A DNA stretch of 64,000 nt from Gracilariopsis chorda. Lineage: Eukaryota; Rhodophyta; Florideophyceae; Gracilariales; Gracilariaceae. Below the pieces are notes generated by a model. The model worked only from the letters and a program-made list of their open reading frames with translations. It did not search any database and was not told where the DNA came from. Every line of letters starts with the position of its first letter. Within the stretch, counting starts at the first letter, position 1. Below are positions 54,187 through 63,929 of the stretch, one piece after another. The stretch covers positions 178,519-242,518 of the forward strand of contig NBIV01000112.1 in assembly GCA_003194525.1 (NCBI GenBank). The letters run 5' to 3'. The position numbers were made by a program, and so were the translations under genes.

Positions 54187-55491
54187 GCTGTACATGCTGT
54201 TCGTTCTGGAGTTCCTTATGCACAACAGCACAGGATGGTCAACTATGAGAACTTCAATTATGTTGCTTCACGATACCAAGCGTATCATGCAATCATGGAT
54301 CAGGTGCCACCTATGTCAAATAGTGAGATGCTCATATGGTCTGTGAAAAACCCGGATGGGAAGTATACGAGGAAGAGGGTGCGACCGGAACAGGAGTGTA
54401 GGGCACTGTTGAAAGAGCTGATTTGCAGGTTCAGTGAGCCAGGAGACCTCGTGGTCGGCATGTTTGCCAGAACGTTCTGGACAGCGATGGCGTACATGGA
54501 ACTGCCCAAGCATCGGAAGTTTGTGGGGTGTGAACCGGACAAAGGCTGCTTTGAACACGCCAGGCATGCCGCTATTGTTCGCTTCGCTTCCATAATACGG
54601 GAAGGACACACGGATATTGAGAAGAGCCAGGAGCTTCGAAAGATGCCCCATTGTGTTTCCTCTGCATTCCCAATGGGAAGAAGCAGGCACACCGTGTTAT
54701 GGAGGGCTGTCGGCGGATTTCCACCGTACCAAATTCTTCCCACACACCTTGTCGACTTTCTCTCCACTTTGTGGCAAAGTGAAATTCTAGGGAAGTTGGG
54801 AAGGAAGAAAGCTATGGATGGATGGACGATGGAGCTGCAGAGAAGAATGAATCTGGAGAACATGGATTCTCTATTGGCAATGGAGGCTGTGCAATATGGG
54901 TTGCGAGTGGGCAAGTATACTATTCGTCACGAAAAGGCTGGTGTTGGAGTGTTTGCAACTCCTCGAATTGCTGCAGGCGAGGTAGTGTGCTATTTCTACG
55001 GGACCTTGGTTTATCATGACCTTTCGAATCGGAAAGAAGTGCACAAGACCTACGGGGAGGGAGTCATGGGTGTGACGAAGGATCGCTTCCGGAAGTATGC
55101 GGTGGAGATAGAAGTCTACGGTCAACAGTTCCAATCACTTCGGCATCGAAAACAGCTGACGAATTGGCATGGAAAACAAGCAAACCCCATTTTGGGGGAT
55201 TCCTGCCCCTTTTTGTACTGCGGGGTATATCAACGATCCAAAGTACGTGAAAGGGAATAAACAGTTAGATGCCATGGTGGATGACCTCGTGAAAAAAGGG
55301 AGGGTAATGTGCCAATGAAACGGACACCGGGAGTGGGACGAGCACCAGGGGGAATAACGGACTACAAACTTATTAAGATGGAGGCGAAAGCCAACATAGA
55401 GCAAGGAGAGGAACTCTTCCCCATATACGGTGGTGTTTATGACTGGCAAACCCATTTGAATGTGGAGGATGGAACTATAGTCATTGATTAG
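54187..55491 (+). pseudogene. DNA methyltransferase C-terminal half plus SET domain (copy R)
   Basis: Main frame 54235-55260, SET end 55309-55491, same phase. Motif I is VVGMFART: the second Gly-position residue is Arg here but Gly in copy L, so AdoMet binding is probably lost in this copy. SET start GVGVFATPRIAAGEVVCYFYG; middle INDPKYVKGNKQLD in a shifted frame (about 55210-55300); end IEQGEELFPIYGGVYDW. The TAA/TGA between 55258 and 55306 are shared with copy L. Confidence 0.7.
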
Positions 55492-55659
55492 TTTGTTGTT
55501 ATAAACCTTTGTCCACAGCTTGGCTAAAGGGCGACGTTTATTACTTGAACGGATGTGTAGTCCTAACTTAGGAGAACATCACTTTTCAGTAAGGATACAA
55601 GATACAAAGCGATATAGATGTGACACAGAAACGTCCATTTTCGGTACCACGGAGGATTG

Positions 55660-56574
55660 TGTGGTGCAATCCCGGTGTGGGAAAGGCACCCAAGGCAGCT
55701 CGAAGCCTTGCTCTCTTGGAGAGGTAGGCCCAGCTGGTTAGAGCCCTCCGTGTCCCGTATGACGGGTGTAACTCCTTCGGGAGCCTGGATGTACCTCGGA
55801 GGTTTAGGGGTTAGAACGGGTCGGAACCACGGCTGGTCCGGAAGTAGCCTGCGAACAGGGGAACAAAAGAGGGAAAGGGACCACCCGACGGGGGCGTGCG
55901 GAAAGCGGGAACAGACCCCGGAGGGGGGTGCCGATACACACACACGAACACGCACCGCGCGGCGGTTAGGGGATATGAGGGGAAGAGATGGTCTCACGGT
56001 CTCACGACACACGTCGGTAATATCAATACCCAAAACTGGGGCGGAGATAGGGCCTGTACGGGCGGTCACACGACAACAATGAATACCACGAGTGGTCACA
56101 ACCCACTGGGTACGACGAGCACGGTCTCCTCGGTGGTGCGAGTCGGGTGAAACTATCGGGCAAGCGGTGTACCTCCGCGAGGAGTTAGACACTTCGCATG
56201 GCGAATAGAGTCAGAGCCGAACTCTTGTTACTTTTCTTGGTGAGCTCGCCGCCGTGCGGCCGACGCTCAAGTACTAGCTCAGTGCAGTACAGTAGGTAGT
56301 GCACTAGCCTAAGTAAAATTAACCCCTAAACTATACTAAAATAAGTAGCCGTTTTGGGCCTCCTGGCCGGGGCTGTAGCCACGTGTCCACCACCCTTGCC
56401 AGGCAAGTACCACAAAATATGAATGTTCCCATAACCACCCTGGGTAACCCGACCGCTAATTAGCCCGGTAAACGGGGGCTAAAATTCATGCATCCCGCTT
56501 CATCGCTCGCACCGAGTACACCTCAGATATGAGTTTCACCATCGCCCGTACGCGGGAATGTATTGCACTACACA
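55660..56574 (-). repeat. Element B 3' LTR
   Basis: On plus it runs TGTGGTGCAATCCC to GTATTGCACTACACA. It matches the C LTRs. The polypurine tract follows at 56575-56585 (minus AAGGAGGGGGA). Frames at 55563-56192 are inside the LTR and not genes. Confidence 0.88.
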
Positions 56575-56636
56575 TCCCCCTCCTTAAGGGCCGAAAACGA
56601 ACGTGAGTATAGGCGTGAGGAGATGAGGCGCGAGGG

Positions 56637-56644
56637 TATAAATA
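56637..56644 (+). promoter_or_regulatory. TATA box of element B aORF
   Basis: TATAAATA, about 110 bp upstream of ATG 56749. It is the best TATA match of the four aORF promoters. Confidence 0.5.
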
Positions 56645-56748
56645 GTCCCGACAAGGGAATCGCCGAGATACCGGTCCCCCGTACCAACACGGTTACAACT
56701 GATCAACCCTCAGTACCTTCTTCAACAGACTCTGCGCCCCTCTCTACT

Positions 56749-58463
56749 ATGACCAACACTCCGTTTTCGAACAACCCGCCTGCGGGCGCCCCGCAGGGGA
56801 CTTCCGCGAGCGGACAACCTTCCTTCGCGACGCCGGGGTCGCGGGTTCGTCACCCAACCTCTGGGTTCCTCTCCTTGCCTCTGCCTGGAGGATCGTCTCA
56901 TGTTCCAACCTTGGATGCCTCGGATGCCGCGAGTATCGCCGCCTGGAATTCCGCTCAAGCGATACCGATCACTGCGACCGCCGCCGGCTGGGTGTCACCA
57001 TCGACACTTTGGGCCCGCAATCCCCGGGAAGACGCTCTCCTCTTTTCGCGTGCGCCCTGGTTCCACCCCACATGGGTTTCCGACTCGGACCTCATCGACT
57101 CCTATGTGGAGGAGGCGAGCTCCCAGGGGGACTAGGCCGGGATATGGTCGACTCCTTCGACTGGAGGACGCGTATCGCGGTAGAGCCACAGTTCCTCGCA
57201 CGGAAGCGCACCAGATATGGTTTCGAGACGCTGAATGAAGCCCGTGCCGGGATGGCCAAGGTCGCCTACGACCGTCTCGCCCGCGCGAGTTATCCGGATG
57301 AGCTGATACCAACGGAATACAGCTTTGACCTCTCGCGGTACCGTACCTACGGTGAAGTCTCATACTGCGAGAACCTTGCTGCCTACCAGCCATCTACACC
57401 GTTCCGGTCCACTCCAATAGAAGCCGGGATGCTCCTCTGGAGGCGCCCAATTCTGCGTGCAGAGTTCCGATATCTTCGTCGTCCGAATCATCGCGGATCC
57501 TTCTTCGACCGACTCCGGTTTGAGCGAAAGGCGCGCTCCCGCTTCGGGTTCCTGGTACCATACCAAAAGCTCGAGGTCGAGAGGCTCCGTCGATCCGCGA
57601 TGCGCGGCCGGTATGCACCTCTTCCCCATTGGTGGAGCAGGTTCGAAGTCCCGAGGGGATGCTTTGCGGAGATACCTCCGTGCCTCAGCTACATCGGTTC
57701 ACGATTAATCAACAATCCGGATTCCGGTTACTGGACTCTCTTCCTCGCCGAATGGGCTGCTCGCGTTGCCGCATTTCTCCTCTGGGAGGTGTACGACAAG
57801 AACCGTCTGTGGTACATTCCTCCTCACCTACGCCAGGTTATCCGCCGATTGGATCTCTATATCCCTCTGGGATCCGAAGCCAATGTGGATGAGCTTCAGT
57901 GCCTTCTGAACACCATCGATATGGTTAACTGGGATACAGTCCCAGTCTCCAACGTCCCTGACGGTGAGCCTTCCAGGCATGATCGCTCTCCAGGCCGGAG
58001 AAATCCAAACGCTGGCAACTTCGTCTTCTATGACCCTTGGGAGGTATCCGTGACTTCACGGGCTCACGCGCTAGCGTTACGCGATGTACCACGCTCCGTT
58101 CCGCGAGGCCACCCGGTTGGGTTCATGTTTTCCGATGACTGGCACGGTTCCTACGAGGATGATCCAATGGTGGATGACGACCCCGATGAGGTGGAGGAGG
58201 CCGTAGCCCCGGGAACGGCGATGGTCGACGATCTCGACGGATCCGGCCAGCATGTGGCTGCTCCAGATGGCTGGAATATGGCCGCCAGTGCGGCTGCTTC
58301 TCCGTCTACCGCATCTCCGGTCCCCGTGGACCCTCAGGCCGTTGCCCTCAGGGCTCACCTCCAGTCCATTGGAGTGGTTGCGCCTTCCAACCTCACCAGC
58401 GTGAGCGAGTTATTGGCTTTCGCGTCTGCGAACTACCAACCGCCAACGAGCGGCTCATCCTAA
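56749..58463 (+). pseudogene. Element B antisense accessory gene (aORF), best copy
   Basis: About 571 codons with a single frameshift near 57115 (frame 56563-57135 into frame 57009-58463). Starts MTNTPFSNNPPAG. Conserved blocks: SRAPWFHP; FDWRTRIAV; FDLSRYRTYGEVSYCENL; RPILRAEFRYLRR; RSRFGFLVPYQKLEVER; LPHWWSRFEVPRGCFAEIPP; SGYWTLFLAEWAARVAAF; WYIPPHLRQVIRRLDL; PLGSEANVDELQ; NFVFYDPWEV; HPVGFMFSDDW; DDPMVDDDPDE. The C-terminal 90 residues are Ala/Pro/Ser-rich with a short helix. No signal peptide, no zinc finger and no known domain. Convergent with pol (chromodomain ends 58800). Confidence 0.85.
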
Positions 58464-58799
58464 GTCAGGATCCTGGACCGTGGCACACACACCTGATATA
58501 GGTTAGCGCTTAACGCTCCATAGCTTGTGGTAAACGACTTCCTTCTTCTATATCCGTATGTCCGGACTCTTCTTTTTCTTCTTCATAGCATCTTCATGCT
58601 GGACCGCTAGGCGGTATTATTCATTAAACCGTTACTTCGGTCGGACCGCTAGGCGGTGTGACGTCCAATGACCATTGGTTTCCCTATCCAGTCCCTTACT
58701 TCGTGTAACCTTCTCTAGCCAGATCTCTTCCTGTGTCCTCTTCTCTTCGGAGACTTCTCTTCCGTCTTCGGAATCTTCTGCATAGTGCAGTGTATCGTC
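58464..58799. other. Element B spacer between aORF and chromodomain
   Basis: Both genes end here. It contains a repeated hairpin-like GGACCGCTAGGCGGT at about 58601 and 58645, and a TTCTTCTT-rich stretch. In element C the corresponding spacer is where transposon copy L inserted. Confidence 0.6.
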
Positions 58800-59144
58800 C
58801 TACCCAACCTGGGCCATGTCCAAAGTGGATGGGAGTGGGAACCGCGTCCGGCGGTGGTAGGTTATCACCTTGGAACGAGGAAGGTGCTGAATGGGCTCCC
58901 ATGTGTCCTCTTCCGGGGGGTATCCGTACCATCGGATTTGGTAAAACCACACTCCTTTGGAGTCCAGAACATGATCCACGATGTGGTCAACGACAAACTC
59001 CTGGTCGTACGTAGCCGGCTCCTGACCCGTCATGGCAGGGCTTAAGGGGAGAACCCTGTGAGGGGACTTGCCTGAAATTGGCGCGACCCTGCGGGCAAAG
59101 TCAGCTTTCCTCGACGCTGCGAGTGCTGGGACTTGATACCGCAT
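58800..59144 (-). CDS. Element B chromodomain
   Basis: C-terminal integrase module: [36 protein letters not shown] and a short tail. The Tyr, Trp and Glu residues of the methyl-lysine cage region are kept. Same phase as the integrase frame 59586-61151 but separated by stops in the linker (59145-59585, Pro/Arg-rich). Confidence 0.85.
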   Translation of the reverse strand: MRYQVPALAASRKADFARRVAPISGKSPHRVLPLSPAMTGQEPATYDQEFVVDHIVDHVLDSKGVWFYQIRWYGYPPEEDTWEPIQHLPRSKVITYHRRTRFPLPSTLDMAQVG

Positions 59145-59585
59145 TGCGGTCTTTCCGCTTCCTAATCCTCTCCTTGTGGGGGGGGGGCCTTCCGTTCTAA
59201 CCGGATTACCCTATTGACTCGCAGCTCGCGAGCTCTTCTCCCACGCGACCCGTGCAACTCTGGTGAGTTTGACCGTTCACGGTGAGGGAGGCGGTTCACT
59301 ACGGTTCCGACGCCAGGAGGCGGATTGCCATGCATCACACACTGTGATTGGCTGGCCGCTGGCGGCAAGTGTCGCGCGCGGTCTTTCCACGACGCGGGTC
59401 TTGACTGTACTCCTGACGCCGGCCGGCGGTATGTACGTGTACAACTTTCCACGGTTTGGAATTTCGGGCTTCGTCGGCGTGACAGTGGCGTCACAGTGTC
59501 CATTTGTGGGGCTCTGCGGTAACGCACGCAGTGTCAACCACACTCTCCGTGTCCGCGGTTGCTTTTCAGCTCACCACGAAACTGG

Positions 59586-61151
59586 TTATGACCGAGGTTG
59601 TATGTGCTCCGTGCTCGGAGATATCATTCGCCACATTAGTGACCACACCGAGTCCGGTTCCCTACTTCCTCCTTCGCTACCCAGCGACTCGCTCGACAGG
59701 AGTGCATCCGGGTCCGCGGAGACGGCCTTCTCGCTTCGCGATGCGTTCAACTCCTCCCTGCTCCGGGGGTGCTCATCCGACGATGCCGTATGAAACGGGA
59801 CACCGTCCGACGCCGGAGCTTCCTTCCGCGATGGCGCGATCGATTCCCGTCCCTCCCCCTCCTTAGGTGAGAGGGCGGTGGGTTCAGGCTGAAGGATCTC
59901 CGCGGGCGGAGTAACGGTTAGGCGTTTGGGGTCAAGCGTGCGTTGCACGATACGCGCGGCGCGCCCAACCGGTTGATCGGCAATCGGAAGATCCGAGAGT
60001 CCCCGTTCCGGGTGCGGTAAGACGGGTGGGCGGGACGGAAGCAGATTATCCGTTGGCCGAGTTACGAGGTCATCCTCCGGGATTGTCACGAGCGGTGATG
60101 AGCCCTCAGGGGGCGCAGGCGCGTGGGCTACGCGGTCGCATGAGACGCGTTCGAACTGGTTATCGATGTCCAGTACGACTGTGTCGTCGGCGACGGAAAC
60201 CACCCGATAGGGTCCATTCACTATCGGTGACAACTTGTGGCGCTTCTCCTTTTCGGGATTATAATATTCCTTTCGCAGGAAGACAGAATCCCCTTCCGAG
60301 ACCTGGGGTATCGGGGTACGAATCTTCGCGTCGAAGTTCTGTTTGTATGCCTCCTGGGCTTTTCCCATAGCCTTTCGGGCGGTAGGGACCATGTTCTTCA
60401 ACCATTCCTTCCAGGAATCTCGATATAACCTTGGTGAAGGGTACCCCGAGACGTTCGGTTGCGCTTCAATAGCCATGGGTGGCGGAATCCGAGACAGGAC
60501 CAGCTCAAATGGAGCGAGGGTCGTGACCCGGTGTACCTGGGTGTTATACGCGTACGTAATAGCGTCCGTGTACAAGTCCCATTCCATGGGGTGATCCGCG
60601 ACATACGCGCGCAGTGCGTTGAGCATAGTACGATTGAATCGTTCCACTTGTCCGTTACACTGCGGCTGGTAGGTGGTAGTAAACATATTCTTGATTCCCA
60701 AGATTCTACATACGTCCTGAAAGAACTTTGAGGTAAATTGAGATCCGTTGTCGGAGAGTAGATGTACCGGCGGGCCGTAAGTAAAGACCCAGTGGGTTAC
60801 GAACGCACGCGCAACCACGTCCGCGGTAATCCGTTTAAGCGGTACTGTTCTCACCAACTTTGAGAAGCGGTCAGTAATGACGAGAAGATACTTGTAACCA
60901 CGTTTGGTTTTGACAAGCTCGCCCAAGATATCAATAGCGACATGTTCGAGTGGCGCCCGTGCCGGGAATAGTGTTAACCTCTTCGAGTACTTCCGAAGTT
61001 TCACATTATTCTTCGCACATTCCACGCACGAGCGGCGAACTGCATAGCAGTCAAATGCCATAGCAGGCCAATAGAAGTCCCTGCGAAGGGTCAGGTATAG
61101 TTTCCTCCCGCCGGGATGTGCACCCAACTTCGCGTAATGCGATAGATGCAA
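59586..61151 (-). pseudogene. Element B integrase
   Basis: 521 codons open. Zinc-binding region HLSHYAKLGAHPGG ... SCVECAKNNVK; complete DDE core AIDILGEL, LSDNGSQF and NGQVERFNRTML; GPY/F module VNGPYRVVSVADD. It continues into a Pro-rich linker with LLPSRPPVLPHPERGL, shared with A. The upstream join to RNase H needs frame changes near 61200 and 61440. Confidence 0.9.
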
Positions 61152-61450
61152 GACGCGCTGCTGCAGCGTGTGAGGTACAACGATCTGTGGGCCCGTGTCA
61201 GCGACCTGACTAGGTAGCCTCGATCGTTCACCGCAAAGGGTATCTGTGTGCCCCCGTTAAGACGGGCACGAATCTGGGCACAGAAAGGATCCTGCTGTTG
61301 TTCACGGATCATTTCCTCAGAGGATATGGGAACAACCTGGCCATCCGGAGGATCCGTAGGGCTTGCAGCCAGAATATCATCACAGATGTCATCCCCATTC
61401 ACGTCTGGGTCGTCTTCTTCCGTTCCCTCCGGGATTGTGCCATGAAACAT
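61091..61450 (-). pseudogene. Element B RNase H-integrase connector in shifted frame
   Basis: Acidic stretch (EEDDPDVNGDDICDD) then SSEEMIREQQQDPFCAQIRARLNGG, the segment before the integrase zinc region in A (EEMIREQFGDPFCTRVRARINGG). It is in a different phase from both neighbours, so two single-base changes break pol here. Confidence 0.8.
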
Positions 61451-63000
61451 GGTATTTCCAGATCATCGACCGGTTCAGTTTCCGCTGATGTTCCTAAGTG
61501 CGATAGGGCGTCAGCCTGAGTATTCAGGGATCCCTTCTTGTAGAGGACATCAAATGTAAATTCCGAGAGTCGGAGACGCCAACGCATGAGGCGGCCCGAC
61601 GGTTCTCGAATTTCGAGTAGCCAACGGAGAGCCGAGTGATCGGTGTGAACCTTGAAATGGTTACCCATAAGGTATGGGCGAAGCGTTGCCAACGCCCAAA
61701 CAACAGCAAGACACTCCTTCTCGGACACCGAGTAGTGGTGCTCGTGAACGTTCAACGAACGTGACCAATATCCGATCGGATGTCTTTCTCCTTCTTCCGT
61801 GACTTGGAACAACGCACAACCCACCTGGTGGGCACTTGAGTCAGTATCCACTTCGAAGGGTAAGTCCGGGTGCCGTAAGGCCAGAACTGGCGGGGACGTT
61901 ACAGCGTCGACAAGAGACGAGAATGCTGACGACTCAGCCTCGTCAAAGACGTCCAGTTCGGTGGGTTGTCCTTTCCGGAGAAGTGCGTTAAGCGGTGCTG
62001 ACAAGTCGGCGAAGTTCGGGACGAATCGGCGATATACATTGCAAAGTCCTAGGAAGGATCGAAGCTCCGTTTGATTAGTCGGATGTTTCGCCTCTCGAAG
62101 TGATTTCACTCTTGCTTCATCGATTGAAAGCTGTCCGGGGCGGATGATGTGCCCCAGATATTTTACCGAATCGGCGCAGAACTCACACTTTCCCAGCTTC
62201 AGGGTGATGCCCGCGTTGCGGAGCACTGTCAAGACTTCCCGGACATGGGACAGGTGATCGTCCAAGTTATTGGAGAACACTATAATGTCGTCCAAGTATA
62301 CCAGACAGCTGGTCCATTTGAACCTCGCCAAGAGGATATCGATTGCCCGTTGGAATGTAGCTGGGGCATTCGTTAGTCCAAACGGCATTCGCTTAAAGCG
62401 ATATAGTCCTTGATGGCACACAAACGCGGTCTTATCACGATCTTCTTTCCTAATAGGGACCTGCCAGTATCCCGAATTGGCATCAAGGGTAGTGAACACC
62501 GTTGCGCTCCCCAGGGAGTCAATGTACTCGTCCATTCGTGGAATCGGATAGACGTCCTTGACAGTAACCGCATTCAGGCGGCGGTAATCCACACAGAAAC
62601 GCCATGATCCATCCGCTTTCGGAACAAGGACAACAGGAGAAGCCCAAGGGGATTGTGCTGCTTCGATAACTCCAGCTCGCAGCATCTTCTCCACCTGAGA
62701 TTTCTCTTCCCCCCTTGCTTTAGGGCCTGCCCGATACGGGTGCTGTACAATAGGCCGTGTATCCGGCAACAAATCAATCCGATGTTCGGTTACCCCTATC
62801 GTCCCCAGGGAACCGTCCCACATGGCGGTAAAGTCCCTGAGCATGTCACGAAACTTCTCACGATGAGATTCATTAATGTGATCCAGGTCCAACTTATCCA
62901 AAGCCTGTTCTGGGTCTAACGCAGTATCTGCCGATGCTGAAGTCGTGCTCTTCTGAGCTTCTTCGACAGTCGAATCTGAACTTTCCCGGGCGGGATCCAA
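61399..63000 (-). CDS. Element B reverse transcriptase and RNase H
   Basis: 533 codons uninterrupted. RT blocks: FCVDYRRLNAVTVKDVYPIPR, TTLDANSGYWQVPI, MPFGLTNAPATFQ, LVYLDDIIVFSNN (catalytic Asp pair) and LGHIIRPGQL. RNase H: VDTDSSAHQVGCALF, VSEKECLAVVWAL, VHTDHSALRWL and NTQADALSHL, the Asp-Glu-Asp set present. All catalytic residues look intact. The first 30 residues overlap the protease frame in another phase. Confidence 0.93.
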   Translation of the reverse strand: MDPARESSDSTVEEAQKSTTSASADTALDPEQALDKLDLDHINESHREKFRDMLRDFTAMWDGSLGTIGVTEHRIDLLPDTRPIVQHPYRAGPKARGEEKSQVEKMLRAGVIEAAQSPWASPVVLVPKADGSWRFCVDYRRLNAVTVKDVYPIPRMDEYIDSLGSATVFTTLDANSGYWQVPIRKEDRDKTAFVCHQGLYRFKRMPFGLTNAPATFQRAIDILLARFKWTSCLVYLDDIIVFSNNLDDHLSHVREVLTVLRNAGITLKLGKCEFCADSVKYLGHIIRPGQLSIDEARVKSLREAKHPTNQTELRSFLGLCNVYRRFVPNFADLSAPLNALLRKGQPTELDVFDEAESSAFSSLVDAVTSPPVLALRHPDLPFEVDTDSSAHQVGCALFQVTEEGERHPIGYWSRSLNVHEHHYSVSEKECLAVVWALATLRPYLMGNHFKVHTDHSALRWLLEIREPSGRLMRWRLRLSEFTFDVLYKKGSLNTQADALSHLGTSAETEPVDDLEIPCFMAQSRRERKKTTQT

Positions 63001-63884
63001 CGGAACGAACGGGACCTCCTCCCCTCCTTAGGGTCTTGTATTCCGAGAACGTCGGATATCGGAATCTTTGTAGGAAGGATAGCCAACGGATGCGGAAGCA
63101 TGTTGCCCAGGACCTGGTTTTTAACCAACCACTGAGTGGTAGTTCCGAGGTTAGCAACGAGAACCTTAAAGGGTTTGTCCGGCTCGACGGATACGATCCC
63201 ATTTGCTAATGCGAGACGGCGCTGTTCGTAGAGCGAGGGGAGCGGTTGAACAACCTGCAACCCGTGGTGTTTGGATGTTACCGAGACCCACACCTGAGAT
63301 TCCTTCGGGATCGAAACTGGTTCCGCGACGCGAATATTCGTAGATGCTCGATCCACATTGGACGCTTCCTGAGCAGCAGGTAAAGGTACCCGTTTACGGG
63401 AGGCGTGTCGCAAGGGCTTCCGTACAATCGGGATGGTCGAACCGTTGGCCAATTCCACGGATCTGGAGCGAGGGCGGATAGCTTCCACGAAGCGGTCACA
63501 GAAATCACAACCGAGGATAACCGGTGCAGCAAGAGAATCGCATACGATGAAGTCCAACTTCACCACGTAGGTGCCTAGTCTGAGTACCAGAGGAATTGTT
63601 CCAAGAGTCTGGAGCGGGTTGTTATTAGCGTCCGCCAGATCCAGACTTGGACCAATGCGAATGCATTTCCGCATGGCGGGTGGAATAATCCCGGTATTGA
63701 TCAGGTTCGGAGCGGCACCTGTATCCAGGACAGATAACTGACGAACCATGAACTGGTTAGAGAGACTGAGGTCACTATAAACTTTATAGTTCCTCTTGGC
63801 CATTACCAAAACTCGATCCGGGATGCGGAGGTTACGGGACCGTATCCACGGACGACGCAGAGCCACTAAGTGGTCCGAGCTCAC
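62916..63884 (-). CDS. Element B protease region
   Basis: 322 codons. [24 protein letters not shown], then the aspartic protease motif QLSVLDTGAAPNLINTG and ILGCDFCDRFVEAIRP. Residues about 190-300 are the conserved connector (ESQVWVSVTSKHHGLQVVQPL). Relative to RT the phase differs at about 62960, probably a mutation since A and B differ there. Confidence 0.88.
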   Translation of the reverse strand: MSSDHLVALRRPWIRSRNLRIPDRVLVMAKRNYKVYSDLSLSNQFMVRQLSVLDTGAAPNLINTGIIPPAMRKCIRIGPSLDLADANNNPLQTLGTIPLVLRLGTYVVKLDFIVCDSLAAPVILGCDFCDRFVEAIRPRSRSVELANGSTIPIVRKPLRHASRKRVPLPAAQEASNVDRASTNIRVAEPVSIPKESQVWVSVTSKHHGLQVVQPLPSLYEQRRLALANGIVSVEPDKPFKVLVANLGTTTQWLVKNQVLGNMLPHPLAILPTKIPISDVLGIQDPKEGRRSRSFRWIPPGKVQIRLSKKLRRARLQHRQILR

Positions 63885-63929
63885 GTCTTTCTTGAGCCAG
63901 TTCCTCGTAAGGATTTTGGCAAGGGGAGC

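Larger units (their letters stand above)
45772..55659. mobile_element. DNA transposon copy R, inverted, interrupted by element B
   Basis: Starts ACGTCGGTGTTCTCGGAATG. It contains, in order: subterminal hairpin; coiled-coil gene (-); 2-oxoglutarate dioxygenase, middle domain and ParB-like gene (-); two palindromes; small gene, methyltransferase and SET (+). It matches copy L inverted at about 96-97 percent in the methyltransferase proteins (10 differences in 341 residues of the second part). Element B inserted at 55660 in the target GATTG. Copy L provides the empty site. The coiled-coil and transposase end of copy R should lie beyond 64000. Confidence 0.75.

Noticed and set aside
45772-55659. 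Integrated giant-virus fragment
   Set aside because: ParB-like, SET, DPPY methyltransferase and dioxygenase genes are common in large DNA viruses, but no capsid, polymerase or packaging gene is present. Two copies with matching terminal inverted repeats fit a transposon better.
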